NCBI RefSeq assembly: GCF_009469595.2
Contig: NZ_SSXV01000010.1
Span: forward strand, 62,001-126,000
Source: Thauera sp. 2A1
GTDB taxonomy: Bacteria; Pseudomonadota; Gammaproteobacteria; Burkholderiales; Rhodocyclaceae
Direction: 5' to 3'
Length of the DNA stretch: 64,000 nucleotides
The notes beneath the pieces are model-generated. The model was not told the DNA's origin and did no database searches. It saw only the letters and a list, made by a program, of their open reading frames with translations. Both the position numbers and the translations under genes were made by a program. Positions 38,136 to 46,136 of this stretch are shown in pieces (the first letter of the stretch is position 1; each line of letters opens with the position of its first letter).

Positions 38136-39719
38136 ATGAAGCAACAGGAACTGCCGCCGACCTTGCCGTCGGAGCCGACATCAGGCAAGCGTGACCTCGC
38201 CCGCGCAGGCGCCGCCCTCCTCACCGTGCTGCTGATGGCGACCGCCATCCTGGCCGGGCGGATCATCAACCCCGACGGCGTGCTGTACATCGACACCGCA
38301 CAGGCCTTTCTGGACAAGGGCTTGTCGGGCGCGCTGGCGAGTTATCCGTGGCCCTTCTATCCGATCCTGATCGGCCTGGTGTCGCACCTCTCCGGGCTTT
38401 CGATGCTGCATTCGGCCTACCTGGTCAACACCGTCTGCATCGTCATTCTGGCCGACGCCTTCATCCGCCTCTGCCGTCTCGTCGGTAGCGCGGGCCATCT
38501 GGGCTGGGTGCCGGTGCTGCTGTTCTTCGCCTTCCGCGGCCTGGATCACAGACTGGAAATCATCCGCGACTGGGGCTTCCTTGCCTTCTCGCTGCTCGGG
38601 TTCGTGCACTTCACCCGCTTCTGGCTGGACCCGCGCGGTCGGCTCGCCGACGCGCTCGCGTGGCAGGTCGCCATCGCCGTCGCCTGCCTGTTCAGGATCG
38701 AAGCGGCAGCCTTCATGATTCTCGCGCCCCTGGGCCTGCTCGCGCAGGCCGGAGGCCGGACGATGCGCCTGCGCCGCTGGCTGCTGGCAAGCTGCTGGAT
38801 CGTCCCCGCGCTGGGCTTGCTGGCCGGGCTCGCGCTGTCGGGGCACCTGCCGGCCTCCCGGCTCGACGAACTGTACCTGCGGGCCAATCCGCTGCTGCTC
38901 TGGCACACGTTCACCGATCGCGCCACGCTGCTTTCCAATGCCATCCTGAACGAACACAGCCGCGACCTCGCCCAACTGATCCTCGGCACGGGCCTCATCG
39001 CGTCCATCGCCTACATGACGCTGGCCAATTTCGGCAATGGCCTGCTGCTCGCCTGCGCCTGGTGCCTTTACCGCGGACGCCGCCATGTCGCCGTCAAAGC
39101 CGGGCCCATCTACTGGGTGCTGGCGATCAATGTGCTGATCCTGCTGGTGTTTCTGGCGCAGACTCCGATCATGGTCAACCGCTATGCGCTACTGGCGTCG
39201 CTTCTGCTGCTCGCGCTGCTGAGCCCTTATGTGGCGGATGCGCTGCAAGCCGTGCCCCCGATCGCGGAGAGCACGGTTGGGCGCCTGTCGCGTCCGGCGC
39301 TCGCCATCCTGCTCGGCGTCATCGTGCTCACCGGCTTCATCAAGCTTCCGCCTTCGAATCTGTTCATCAACGATGCGGCACTGTGGATCAAAGGCCACGT
39401 GACCGCCGGTGAGCGCATCATCATCAACGACACGCGCCTCCAGTTCCTGGCAGGCATCTCGCGTGACAATCCGGCCGCGCGCGAAGTACCCGAAATCCGA
39501 CTGGCGCTGCAGAACACGCCCCCTCCGTTCTACCTGGCGCTCTACGCGAGCAATAAGGAGATGAACGACTTCGCCGCGACACTCGGCTGCCTGCCGCAGG
39601 TGGCCGAATTCAGGGCGCGGAACGCACCCAGGAGCGTTCATATCTACAAGATCGACGACGTGCCAGCCGCCTGGAAGCAGAATGGCTTTTCCTGCCCCCA
39701 GGAGTCTGTCGCGCGCTGA
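38136..39719 (+). CDS. Polytopic membrane protein, GT39/RgtA-like
   Basis: 527 residues with about ten hydrophobic helices and a soluble C-terminal domain of about 110 residues. The first loop after helix 1 is INPDGVLYIDTAQAFLDKG, where acidic residues sit as in membrane glycosyltransferases of the GT39/GT83 superfamily. It could transfer a sugar from a lipid-phosphate donor in the periplasm. ATG 38136 has CACAGG upstream. It lies 40 bp after the GT32-like gene. The family assignment is by architecture; no confident donor motif is visible. Confidence 0.65.
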   Translation: MKQQELPPTLPSEPTSGKRDLARAGAALLTVLLMATAILAGRIINPDGVLYIDTAQAFLDKGLSGALASYPWPFYPILIGLVSHLSGLSMLHSAYLVNTVCIVILADAFIRLCRLVGSAGHLGWVPVLLFFAFRGLDHRLEIIRDWGFLAFSLLGFVHFTRFWLDPRGRLADALAWQVAIAVACLFRIEAAAFMILAPLGLLAQAGGRTMRLRRWLLASCWIVPALGLLAGLALSGHLPASRLDELYLRANPLLLWHTFTDRATLLSNAILNEHSRDLAQLILGTGLIASIAYMTLANFGNGLLLACAWCLYRGRRHVAVKAGPIYWVLAINVLILLVFLAQTPIMVNRYALLASLLLLALLSPYVADALQAVPPIAESTVGRLSRPALAILLGVIVLTGFIKLPPSNLFINDAALWIKGHVTAGERIIINDTRLQFLAGISRDNPAAREVPEIRLALQNTPPPFYLALYASNKEMNDFAATLGCLPQVAEFRARNAPRSVHIYKIDDVPAAWKQNGFSCPQESVAR

Positions 39720-39794
39720 CCCTCAACCTGCGGGACACTCGCGATGTAATCTGCCGGCGGGTCCTCTCACTTCACACCTGACTCCTGTTCCCCC

Positions 39795-40841
39795 TTGAAC
39801 CGCCTCCTCATCGTCCGCGCCTCCGCCATCGGCGACGTCGTCTTCGCCTCGCCCTTCGCCGCCGCGGTGAAGCGCAGCTATCCGGACGCCCATGTCGCCT
39901 GGCTGGTCGAGCCCGGCATCCACGAGCTGCTCGCCGCCGACCCCTGCATCGACGAGCTGATCCTGTGGCCGAAAGGCGAATGGAAGAAGCTGTGGAAGGA
40001 AGGCCGCTACCTCGAATTCCTGGGCCGTGTCCGCGTCTTCCGCGCGATGCTGCGCGACAAGCGCTTCGACACCGCGATCGACATGCAGAGCCTGCTCAAG
40101 AGCGGGCTGCTGACCTGGCTGTCCGGCGCGCCGCGGCGCATCGGGCTGGGTTCGCGCGAAGGCAGCCAGTGGCTGATGACCGAGGTCGTGCCCAAGGGCG
40201 GCATCGAACGGCGCATCAGCTCGGAATATCTGTACCTGGCCGAGCGACTGGGCCTGGACACCGGCGAATTCCTGCCGCGGCTGTGCGTGAGCGATGAGAC
40301 CGAGGCGAAGGCCCGGGCGCTGCTGGCCGCGCATGGCCTCGAACCCGGCCGCTACGCGGTGTTCGCGCCCTTCACCACGCGGCCGCAGAAGCACTGGTTC
40401 GAGGATGCGTGGCAGGCGCTGGCGCCGCGGGTGCGCGACGAGCTCGACCTCACGCCGCTCGTCCTCGGCGGCCCGGCGGACAAGGAAGCCGCGCGGCGCA
40501 TCGCGAGCGCGGCGCCCGGCGTCGTGTCGCTGGCCGGCGCCACCCGGCTGCCCGAGGCGGCGGCGATCATCAAGCATGCCGGCCTGCTGGTGGGCGTCGA
40601 CACCGGCCTCACCCACATGGGCACCGCCTTCGCGACGCCCACCGTGGCGCTGTTCGGCTCCACCCGGCCCTATCTGGACACCGGCCGCGCCAACGGCAAG
40701 GTGATCTGGCTCGGGCTGCCCTGCTCGCCCTGCCGCCGCCGCCCGACCTGCAACGGCGCCTTCACCTGCCTGCGCGACATCAGCGCCGAGCGCGTCATGC
40801 ACGAAGCCCGCGCAGTGCTGGCTGCCGAGCGCGCCGCATGA
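39795..40841 (+). CDS. GT9 heptosyltransferase-family protein
   Basis: 348-residue ADP-heptose:LPS heptosyltransferase-like protein: LLIVRASAIGDVVFASPF at the N-terminus, PFTTRPQKHWFEDAW, and the donor-site stretch GVDTGLTHMGTAFATPTVALFG. A Cys cluster near the C-terminus (CSPCRRRPTCNGAFTC) could bind metal or form disulfides and is common in the WaaC/WaaQ-like subgroup. The start is TTG 39795, which puts the Rossmann N-terminus in the right place; no closer ATG exists. It adds a heptose to the LPS core at the inner face of the membrane. Its stop overlaps the next gene start. Confidence 0.88.
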   Translation: MNRLLIVRASAIGDVVFASPFAAAVKRSYPDAHVAWLVEPGIHELLAADPCIDELILWPKGEWKKLWKEGRYLEFLGRVRVFRAMLRDKRFDTAIDMQSLLKSGLLTWLSGAPRRIGLGSREGSQWLMTEVVPKGGIERRISSEYLYLAERLGLDTGEFLPRLCVSDETEAKARALLAAHGLEPGRYAVFAPFTTRPQKHWFEDAWQALAPRVRDELDLTPLVLGGPADKEAARRIASAAPGVVSLAGATRLPEAAAIIKHAGLLVGVDTGLTHMGTAFATPTVALFGSTRPYLDTGRANGKVIWLGLPCSPCRRRPTCNGAFTCLRDISAERVMHEARAVLAAERAA

Positions 40842-41932
40842 AGGTCCTGCACGTCGAATCCGGCCGCCACCTGTATGGCGGCGCCAAGCAGGTGCTCTAC
40901 ATCATGGAAGGGCTCGCCCGCCGCGGCGTGACCAACCTGCTCGCCTGCCCGCCCGGTGCGCACATCGCCGCGCCGGCACGCGCCTGCGCGCAGGTGTTCG
41001 AGCTGCCGATGAAAGGCGACGCCGACCTCGGCCTGGCGCTGCGGCTGAAGCGCCTGATTGAGGTCGAGCGCCCCGATCTGGTGCATCTGCACAGCCGCCG
41101 CGGCGCAGACCTGTGGGGCGGGGTCGCGGCGCGGCTCGCGGGCGTGCCCTGCGTGCTGTCGCGCCGGGTGGACAACCCCGAGGCGCGCTGGGTGGTGGGG
41201 CTGAAATACCGGCTGTACGACCATGTGATCACCATCTCCGAAGGCATCCGCCAGGTGCTGCTGTCCGAAGGCCTGGCGGCGGACAAGGTGAGTTGCGTGC
41301 GCAGCGCGGTGGATGCCGCGCCCTACCTGCGCGACTACGACAAGGCGGGCTTCCGCGCTTCGCTCGGCCTGCCGGCAGGCACACCGCTCGCCGGCATGGT
41401 GGCGCAACTGATCCCGCGCAAGGGCCACCGCTATCTGCTCGCCGCGCTGCAGAACGTGCTGCCGCGCCACCCGGCGCTACAGGTGCTCGTGTTCGGCCGC
41501 GGCCCGCTGGAAGCGGAACTGCGCCAGGCGATCGCCGACCAGGGCCTGGCCGGCAACGTGCGCTTGATGGGCTTCGTGGACAACCTGCCGGAGATCCTCG
41601 GCGGCCTCGACCTGCTGGTGCATCCCGCCGACATGGAAGGCCTGGGCGTGTCGCTGCTGCAGGCCTCCGCCGCGCGGGTGCCCATCATCGCCAGCCGCGC
41701 CGGTGGCATGCCGGAGGCGGTGCGCGACGGCGTCAATGGCCTGCTGATCGCACCGGGCGACGTCACGGCACTGGCCGCGGCGATGAACCGGCTGCTCGAC
41801 GACGCCGCCCTGCGCACGCGCATGGGCGAAGCCGGCCGCGCGCTGGTGCTGGACGAGTTCTCGGTGGAGGCGATGTGCGAAGGCAACCTCGCCATCTATC
41901 GCAAGGTGCTGCAAGGACGCGGAAAGACATGA
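40838..41932 (+). CDS. GT4-family glycosyltransferase (LPS core type)
   Basis: 364-residue GT-B enzyme: VLHVESGRHLYGGAKQVLYI at the start; donor domain with MVAQLIPRKGHRYLLAAL and HPADMEGLGVSLLQASAARVP. It overlaps the heptosyltransferase stop by four bases and the following GT start by four, so three transferases are translated as a unit. That position suggests LPS core extension rather than the minus-strand polysaccharide. Sugar unknown. Confidence 0.88.
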   Translation: MKVLHVESGRHLYGGAKQVLYIMEGLARRGVTNLLACPPGAHIAAPARACAQVFELPMKGDADLGLALRLKRLIEVERPDLVHLHSRRGADLWGGVAARLAGVPCVLSRRVDNPEARWVVGLKYRLYDHVITISEGIRQVLLSEGLAADKVSCVRSAVDAAPYLRDYDKAGFRASLGLPAGTPLAGMVAQLIPRKGHRYLLAALQNVLPRHPALQVLVFGRGPLEAELRQAIADQGLAGNVRLMGFVDNLPEILGGLDLLVHPADMEGLGVSLLQASAARVPIIASRAGGMPEAVRDGVNGLLIAPGDVTALAAAMNRLLDDAALRTRMGEAGRALVLDEFSVEAMCEGNLAIYRKVLQGRGKT

Positions 41933-43008
41933 GCCAACTGAAATCCCTGCACCTGATCGGCAGCGCGCACATGGGCGGCGCCGAGCGCTGGTTCACCCGC
42001 TTCCTGTCGGCGATGGTGCGACATGGCGAGCCGGTCGAGGCCGTCGTGCGCCGCGGCTCGGAGCTCGCCCGCCACCATTTGCAGGACGTGCCGCATCGCA
42101 CGCTCGGCTTTCGCACCGTGTGGGACCCGCTGTCGCGCTTCGAGGTGTCGCGCCTCATCACGAAGAGCGACGCACCCATCGTGCAGACCTACATGGGCCG
42201 CGCCACCCGCCTCACGCACATCAAGCCGGGGCGTGGCAAGGTGCATCTGTCGCGGCTGGGCGGCTACTACAAGCTCACGCCGTTCCGCCATGCCCACGCC
42301 TGGATCGGCAACACCAAGGGCCTGTGCGACTGGATGATCCAGGGCGGGCTGCCGGCCAGCCGCGTGTTCCACATCACCAACTTCGCCGACCCGGCCAAGC
42401 CGGTGCCTGAGGCCGAGCTCGCGGCGCTGCGCCAGCAGATCGACGTTCGGCCCGACGACTGGCTGATGGTCACCGCCGGCCGCTTGATCGACGTGAAGGG
42501 TCACCGCTTCCTGGTCGACGCGATGGGCCGGCTGCCCGCCGATATCGACGGCAAGCGGCTGCGCCTGGTTGTGCTCGGCGACGGCGGGCTGCGCGACGCG
42601 CTCGACGCTCAGGCGCGCCATGCCGGCGTCGCCGACCGCATCCTGTGGGCCGGCTGGCAGCACGACCCGGCACCCTGGTTCCACATCGCCGACATGGTGG
42701 TATTCCCGTCGCGCGATGCGGAAACGCTGGGCAACGTGATCCTCGAAGCCTGGGCCTACGGCAAGCCGCTGGTCGCCACCGCCTTTCGCGGCGCGCGCGA
42801 GATCGCCTGCCATGGCGAGGACGCCTGGGTGGTACCCTGCGACGACGGTGCTGCGCTGGCGGCAGGCATGGAGCACGTCATCCGCGAACCGGACCTGCAG
42901 CGGCAGATGGTGGCCAACGGCCTCGTCCGCATCGACCGCGATTTTTCCGAAAGCGCGATCATCGGCCAGTACCGTGCGCTCTACGCGCAGTTGCTGGACA
43001 ATCGCTGA
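41929..43008 (+). CDS. GT4-family glycosyltransferase (LPS core type)
   Basis: 359-residue GT-B enzyme with LHLIGSAHMGGAERWFTRFL near the N-terminus and donor-domain motifs VTAGRLIDVKGHRFLVDA and FPSRDAETLGNVILEAWAYG. Start ATG 41929 overlaps the previous stop (ATGA). It lies 44 bp before the deacetylase gene. As a guess from context it adds a sugar of the LPS core or an attached oligosaccharide. Confidence 0.88.
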   Translation: MSQLKSLHLIGSAHMGGAERWFTRFLSAMVRHGEPVEAVVRRGSELARHHLQDVPHRTLGFRTVWDPLSRFEVSRLITKSDAPIVQTYMGRATRLTHIKPGRGKVHLSRLGGYYKLTPFRHAHAWIGNTKGLCDWMIQGGLPASRVFHITNFADPAKPVPEAELAALRQQIDVRPDDWLMVTAGRLIDVKGHRFLVDAMGRLPADIDGKRLRLVVLGDGGLRDALDAQARHAGVADRILWAGWQHDPAPWFHIADMVVFPSRDAETLGNVILEAWAYGKPLVATAFRGAREIACHGEDAWVVPCDDGAALAAGMEHVIREPDLQRQMVANGLVRIDRDFSESAIIGQYRALYAQLLDNR

Positions 43009-43052
43009 ACCCGGCGCCGACGTAGAGACAGAACCCGCAAAGACGATCCCCG

Positions 43053-43814
43053 ATGAGCGACGGCATCAACATCCTGATGTACCACCAGGTCGGCCGCTTC
43101 GACCGGCTCGAGGGCGCCATGGCGTCGCATCGCTCGACCTACTGCCGCGTCGACCGCTTCGCCGCGCAGATGGCCTTCCTGAAGCGCTTCGGCTACACGG
43201 TGCTGTCGATGGATCAGGTGCTCGCCTGTGTGCGTGGCGAGGCGCCGATTCCGCCACGCGCGGTGGCGCTCACCTTCGACGACGGCTACGAGAACTTCGC
43301 CGAACACGCCTGGCCCATCCTCAGGAAGCACGGCTTCCCGGCCATGGTGTATCTGATCGCCGGCCTCGTCGGGCGCCCGTCGAGCTGGTTCGAGCGCGAC
43401 AATCGCCCCACGCCGCCGCTGATGACCGCTGACCGCATTCGCCAGTTGCGCGCCGAAGGCTGCGACTTCGGCGGCCACTCGGTGAACCACGTCAAGCTCG
43501 CCGAACAGGACGACGCCACCATCCGGCGCGAAGTGACCGACTGCAAGTCCATGCTGCAGGATCTGCTCGGCGAGCCGGTGCGCCACTTCTGCTACCCCTT
43601 CGGCAGCCACGACCTGCGCGCCGTCGAAGCCTGCGCCGAAGCCGGCTGGACCACCGCCACCACCTGCGAGCGCTCCCCCGCTACAACCGCCGACGACCCC
43701 CTGACCCTGCCGCGCAAGGCCGTCGCCTGGGGCGATTCGCTGTTCGGCGTGTGGTGGAAGATTCACATGAAGAACACGCCGAAGCGGCCGTTGATCCGGC
43801 GCGCCGCGTGGTGA
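43053..43814 (+). CDS. NodB-type polysaccharide deacetylase
   Basis: 253-residue carbohydrate esterase family 4 domain protein. Motif 1 is TFDDGYEN (catalytic and metal Asp), motif 2 is GGHSVNHVKL (a variant of HxxxH), and FCYPFGSHD fits motif 3. No signal peptide is visible, so it probably acts in the cytoplasm on a lipid-linked sugar, removing an N-acetyl (or O-acetyl) group. It is the last gene of the plus-strand glycosyltransferase run and is followed by a REPIN. Substrate unknown. Confidence 0.85.
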   Translation: MSDGINILMYHQVGRFDRLEGAMASHRSTYCRVDRFAAQMAFLKRFGYTVLSMDQVLACVRGEAPIPPRAVALTFDDGYENFAEHAWPILRKHGFPAMVYLIAGLVGRPSSWFERDNRPTPPLMTADRIRQLRAEGCDFGGHSVNHVKLAEQDDATIRREVTDCKSMLQDLLGEPVRHFCYPFGSHDLRAVEACAEAGWTTATTCERSPATTADDPLTLPRKAVAWGDSLFGVWWKIHMKNTPKRPLIRRAAW

Positions 43815-43851
43815 GCGGCAGGGTCAAGCGCAACAGGTCCGTACCTTACAT

Positions 43852-43907
43852 GTAGGAGCGGGCTTGACCGCGACTCGGTGCCTGGTCGCGGTCGAGCCCG
43901 GTCCTAC
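43852..43907. repeat. REPIN-like inverted pair
   Basis: Forward copy 43852-43873 and inverted copy 43886-43907 of the GGAGCGGGCTTGACCGCGA family, separated by 12 bases, between the deacetylase and the Uma2 gene. The inverted copy has two base changes. Confidence 0.85.
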
Positions 43908-43969
43908 ACGGGGCGATTGAGCCTGCCACGACGACTGGCTATGCTCCTGAAAAACCCGGAGCACGCATC

Positions 43970-44539
43970 ATGGCCTTGCCCCAGACCCAACCCGAATTCG
44001 ACATCGACGCCTACATGGCCTGGGAAGAAACCCAGCCCGAACGCCACGAGTATCTCGGCGGCGAGGTGTTCGCCATGTCCGGCGGCACGGATGCGCACTA
44101 CACCATCCTGGGTAATGCCTACGCAGCGCTTCGCTCCGCACTTGCGGGCAAGCCCTGCCGCGCCTTCGTTTCCGGCATGAAGCTCCGCATCGAACGCGCA
44201 GACGCGGTGTTCTACCCCGACGTCTTCGTCACCTGCGATGCGCGCGACCGCCAACCGGAGGCGAGCCTCGCCAAGCAGCATCCCTGCCTGATCATCGAAG
44301 TACTGTCTGACTCCACCGCCGCTTTCGACCGCGGCCGCAAGTTCGAGCTCTACCAGCAGATCGACACGCTGCAGGAATACCTGCTGATTGAGCAGGATCG
44401 CCGGCATGCCGACCTTTTCCGCAAGAACAGCGAGGGGCTGTGGGTGTTGCATCCGGCGGGCGAGGGTGATGTCGTCCGGCTGGCAAGTGTTGGGGCCGAG
44501 TTGGCGCTGGATGGCTTGTATGAGGACGTCGAGCTGTGA
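43970..44539 (+). CDS. Uma2/DUF820-family putative nuclease
   Basis: 189-residue protein of the Uma2 family, which has a restriction-endonuclease-like (PD-(D/E)XK) fold. It starts FDIDAYMAWEETQPERHEYL, has YPDVFVTCD (metal Asp) and PCLIIEVLSDSTAAFDRGRK (E..K core), then YQQIDTLQEYLLIEQD. These proteins are common as lone, multi-copy genes in cyanobacteria and proteobacteria; the role is unproven and often discussed as mobile-element related. It lies between a REPIN and the accessory region, with no operon partner. Confidence 0.85.
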   Translation: MALPQTQPEFDIDAYMAWEETQPERHEYLGGEVFAMSGGTDAHYTILGNAYAALRSALAGKPCRAFVSGMKLRIERADAVFYPDVFVTCDARDRQPEASLAKQHPCLIIEVLSDSTAAFDRGRKFELYQQIDTLQEYLLIEQDRRHADLFRKNSEGLWVLHPAGEGDVVRLASVGAELALDGLYEDVEL

Positions 44540-44648
44540 GCAGGTTCAAGAGCTGAACCCGACACACTTACGCCCGCCACACCCTCAAATCGACCAGTCT
44601 GCCAGTTGCATTGTCGATTTCGGCCCCCGATTTCGTGCCCATCCGCCA

Positions 44649-44939
44649 CTAAACACCTGACATCAGAATGTCGACCGCACGATTGATGCTGTCACCCTGA
44701 TCGGCCACGCTCCCGACGCAGCGCACATTGGCTCGTCGCACCGCCGCGATGAGTCGGGTGGCAAGAATCAACCGCTTACCGTCATAAAGAATTTCGGGGT
44801 TCAGGCCCTTGACGGCGGGATAGTCGGGCAGCAACGGAATGACGACGACCGCAGGGTCGGGCGGCAAGAGGTCGCTTTCGACCACAACCATCTCCACGCC
44901 CTTGTATTCCGCCACGCTGTAGCGGTTCAGGCGTTCCAC
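44649..44939 (-). CDS. CcdB-like toxin (second locus)
   Basis: 96-residue CcdB-like protein with VVVIPLLPDYPAVKGLNPEI, LATRLIAAVRRANVRCVGSV and a C-terminal INRAVDILMSGV, as in chromosomal CcdB relatives. The start is taken as GTG 44937-44939 (VERLNRYSVAEYKG), which overlaps the end of its antitoxin gene by 13 bases; a longer ATG reading at 44999 would lie inside the antitoxin gene. Gyrase poisoning is the family expectation. It differs strongly from the CcdB at 22211, so the two loci arrived separately. Confidence 0.72.
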   Translation of the reverse strand: MERLNRYSVAEYKGVEMVVVESDLLPPDPAVVVIPLLPDYPAVKGLNPEILYDGKRLILATRLIAAVRRANVRCVGSVADQGDSINRAVDILMSGV

Positions 44940-45181
44940 GAAGCGGTCCCTGGAGCACACATGATCTCGGCCAGCGGGTGACCATTGCGCTCGTGCCATG
45001 CAGCTTGTGCAGCAAAGTTGTCTGCATTGTCATTCAGCCACTGCTTGCGACGGGCTTCGGCCACCGCCCTCTTGAGCGCCGCTTCGGCCACGGCCGATAC
45101 GTTAATCTCCAGCACCTTGGCGGAGTCAAGCAACTCAGCGTCCAGCGTCAGGGACGTCTTGCGTTTGATGGCAGATACCAT
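44927..45181 (-). CDS. CcdA-like antitoxin (second locus)
   Basis: 84-residue protein with an N-terminal ribbon-helix-helix-like segment (RKTSLTLDAELLDSAKVLEINVSAVAEAAL) and the typical C-terminal stretch NADNFAAQAAWHERNGHPLAE. It starts at ATG 45179-45181; two direct repeats of TGCGGTAT lie just upstream as probable operator half-sites. The end overlaps the toxin start. It is the first gene at the left edge of the accessory region. Confidence 0.78.
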   Translation of the reverse strand: MVSAIKRKTSLTLDAELLDSAKVLEINVSAVAEAALKRAVAEARRKQWLNDNADNFAAQAAWHERNGHPLAEIMCAPGTASWNA

Positions 45182-45200
45182 AGCTCAGCCCCTACTCAAA

Positions 45201-45221
45201 ATACCGCATCAATATACCGCA
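45201..45221 (-). promoter_or_regulatory. Direct repeats upstream of the second ccdAB locus
   Basis: ATACCGCA occurs at 45201-45208 and 45214-45221 (TGCGGTAT twice on the coding strand, 13 bases apart). They begin about 20 bases before the antitoxin start in an AT-richer patch, so they probably mark its operator/promoter. Confidence 0.5.
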
Positions 45222-45250
45222 AAATGGCGAGCCAACGAGATGTGGCGGAG

Positions 45251-45274
45251 GAATCGGTGTCAGACCCCGATCTC
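45251..45274. repeat. Decayed GGGGTCAGACCCC palindrome, copy 1
   Basis: GAATCGGTGTC - A - GACCCCGATCTC, an imperfect copy of the perfect palindrome at 48964-48988. In both places it directly precedes the 3' end of the DUF2442 gene, so it travels with that module. Confidence 0.7.
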
Positions 45275-45296
45275 TTCGATTTCACCCGCCCTGCGA

Positions 45297-45551
45297 CTAC
45301 TGCGGTGCCCGTACGCCGCGCAGCAAGCCTTCCGTGCTCAAGTCCTCATCGATCAGCGGCCAGTGGATGCCGTAGCCGCCGCCGGCCAATTCCCAGTGGC
45401 TGCGCTGATCGGCCGTCGCATTCGCCAGCCGTGGGTACCATGCCAGCGGTGCCGCAATCGTGCGGCCATCCATGAGGTCGACTACAAGCCGAGTCTCATC
45501 GACCCTCACGTTCATCACCCGAACGTCGGTGTCATGTGCCAAAGAATGCAT
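45297..45551 (-). CDS. DUF2442 protein, module copy 1
   Basis: 84-residue protein of the DUF2442 family: RVDETRLVVDLMDGRTIAAPLAWYPRL and ELAGGGYGIHWPLIDEDLSTEGLLRG. It overlaps the preceding DUF4160 gene by 20 bases. DUF2442-DUF4160 pairs are common in bacterial genomes and have been suspected to be toxin-antitoxin systems; no activity is established. It is near-identical to the copy at 49005. It ends with TAG near the decayed palindrome. Confidence 0.8.
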   Translation of the reverse strand: MHSLAHDTDVRVMNVRVDETRLVVDLMDGRTIAAPLAWYPRLANATADQRSHWELAGGGYGIHWPLIDEDLSTEGLLRGVRAPQ

Positions 45552-45756
45552 CCCATGCTCCTTTCAACACGACTTGTTCATTGCGCACAAGGCGTTGCAG
45601 TTTGCCCAACTCCTGGGCCGTGAAACCTGAGCTTCTCGCAACCGACGCATCGTGCAGCCAGACTTTCGCTGTCGCAGCCCCTTTGTCGATGTGGACATGA
45701 GGTGGCTCGCCGGGTTCGTGGCTATAGAAGTACGGTCGATAACCCTCAACCCGCAA
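45532..45756 (-). CDS. DUF4160 protein, module copy 1, altered start
   Basis: 74-residue DUF4160 protein with YFYSHEPGEPPHVHIDKGAATAKVWL, the family core rich in His, and GFTAQELGKLQRLV. The intact copy at 49246 starts GTG-CCG-ACG-ATC; here that first codon is CTG (45766-45768), so initiation must use CTG or the TTG at 45754-45756. The same GGAG ribosome-binding site lies upstream. Expression may therefore be weak. It overlaps DUF2442 by 20 bases. As a guess, it is the partner (toxin or antitoxin) of DUF2442. Confidence 0.7.
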   Translation of the reverse strand: MRVEGYRPYFYSHEPGEPPHVHIDKGAATAKVWLHDASVARSSGFTAQELGKLQRLVRNEQVVLKGAWDAFFGT

Positions 45757-45847
45757 GATCGTCGGCAGCCTGTCTCCTCAATCAGCATTTGCTCGCTGCT
45801 CTTGCTGCGAAAACCAAGTGTATCCCGGCTGCTGCGCACCGCTCGGC

Positions 45848-46136
45848 TCAATGCCGCGCCGGCTCATACTCCGGCACCCAGCGCTTCAACCCCATCCGCA
45901 CCGCCTCGTCCGCCACCGGCCCCGGCTGCGACAGCCAATGCTCCAGTTCGTCCAGAAAACCCTCCGCCACCGGCCGCGAGCGCGCGATGCGCAGCTTGGG
46001 GTGCGGCGTCTCGCGGGTTTCCTCGGCGTCCGCCAGCAGCTCCTCGTACAACTTCTCGCCCGGCCGCGAGCCGGAGAACTCGATGCGGATGTCGCCCTCG
46101 CTGTAGCCCGACAGCCGGATCATGTTGCGCGTCAGG
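45848..46136 (-). pseudogene. capD 3' fragment A
   Basis: The last ~289 bases of capD, matching 49562-49850 of the intact gene without visible indels ([15 protein letters not shown] through [11 protein letters not shown]). Homology stops at about 46136 inside the codons that encode LARNMIRL, where it joins the end of the ImmA/IrrE-like gene. No Rossmann or catalytic part remains, so it is a remnant. It is followed by DUF4160-DUF2442 copy 1 exactly as intact capD is followed by copy 2. Confidence 0.9.

Noticed and set aside
39720..39794. ATG start for the heptosyltransferase
   Set aside because: No in-frame ATG lies close upstream; TTG 39795 places the conserved N-terminus correctly.
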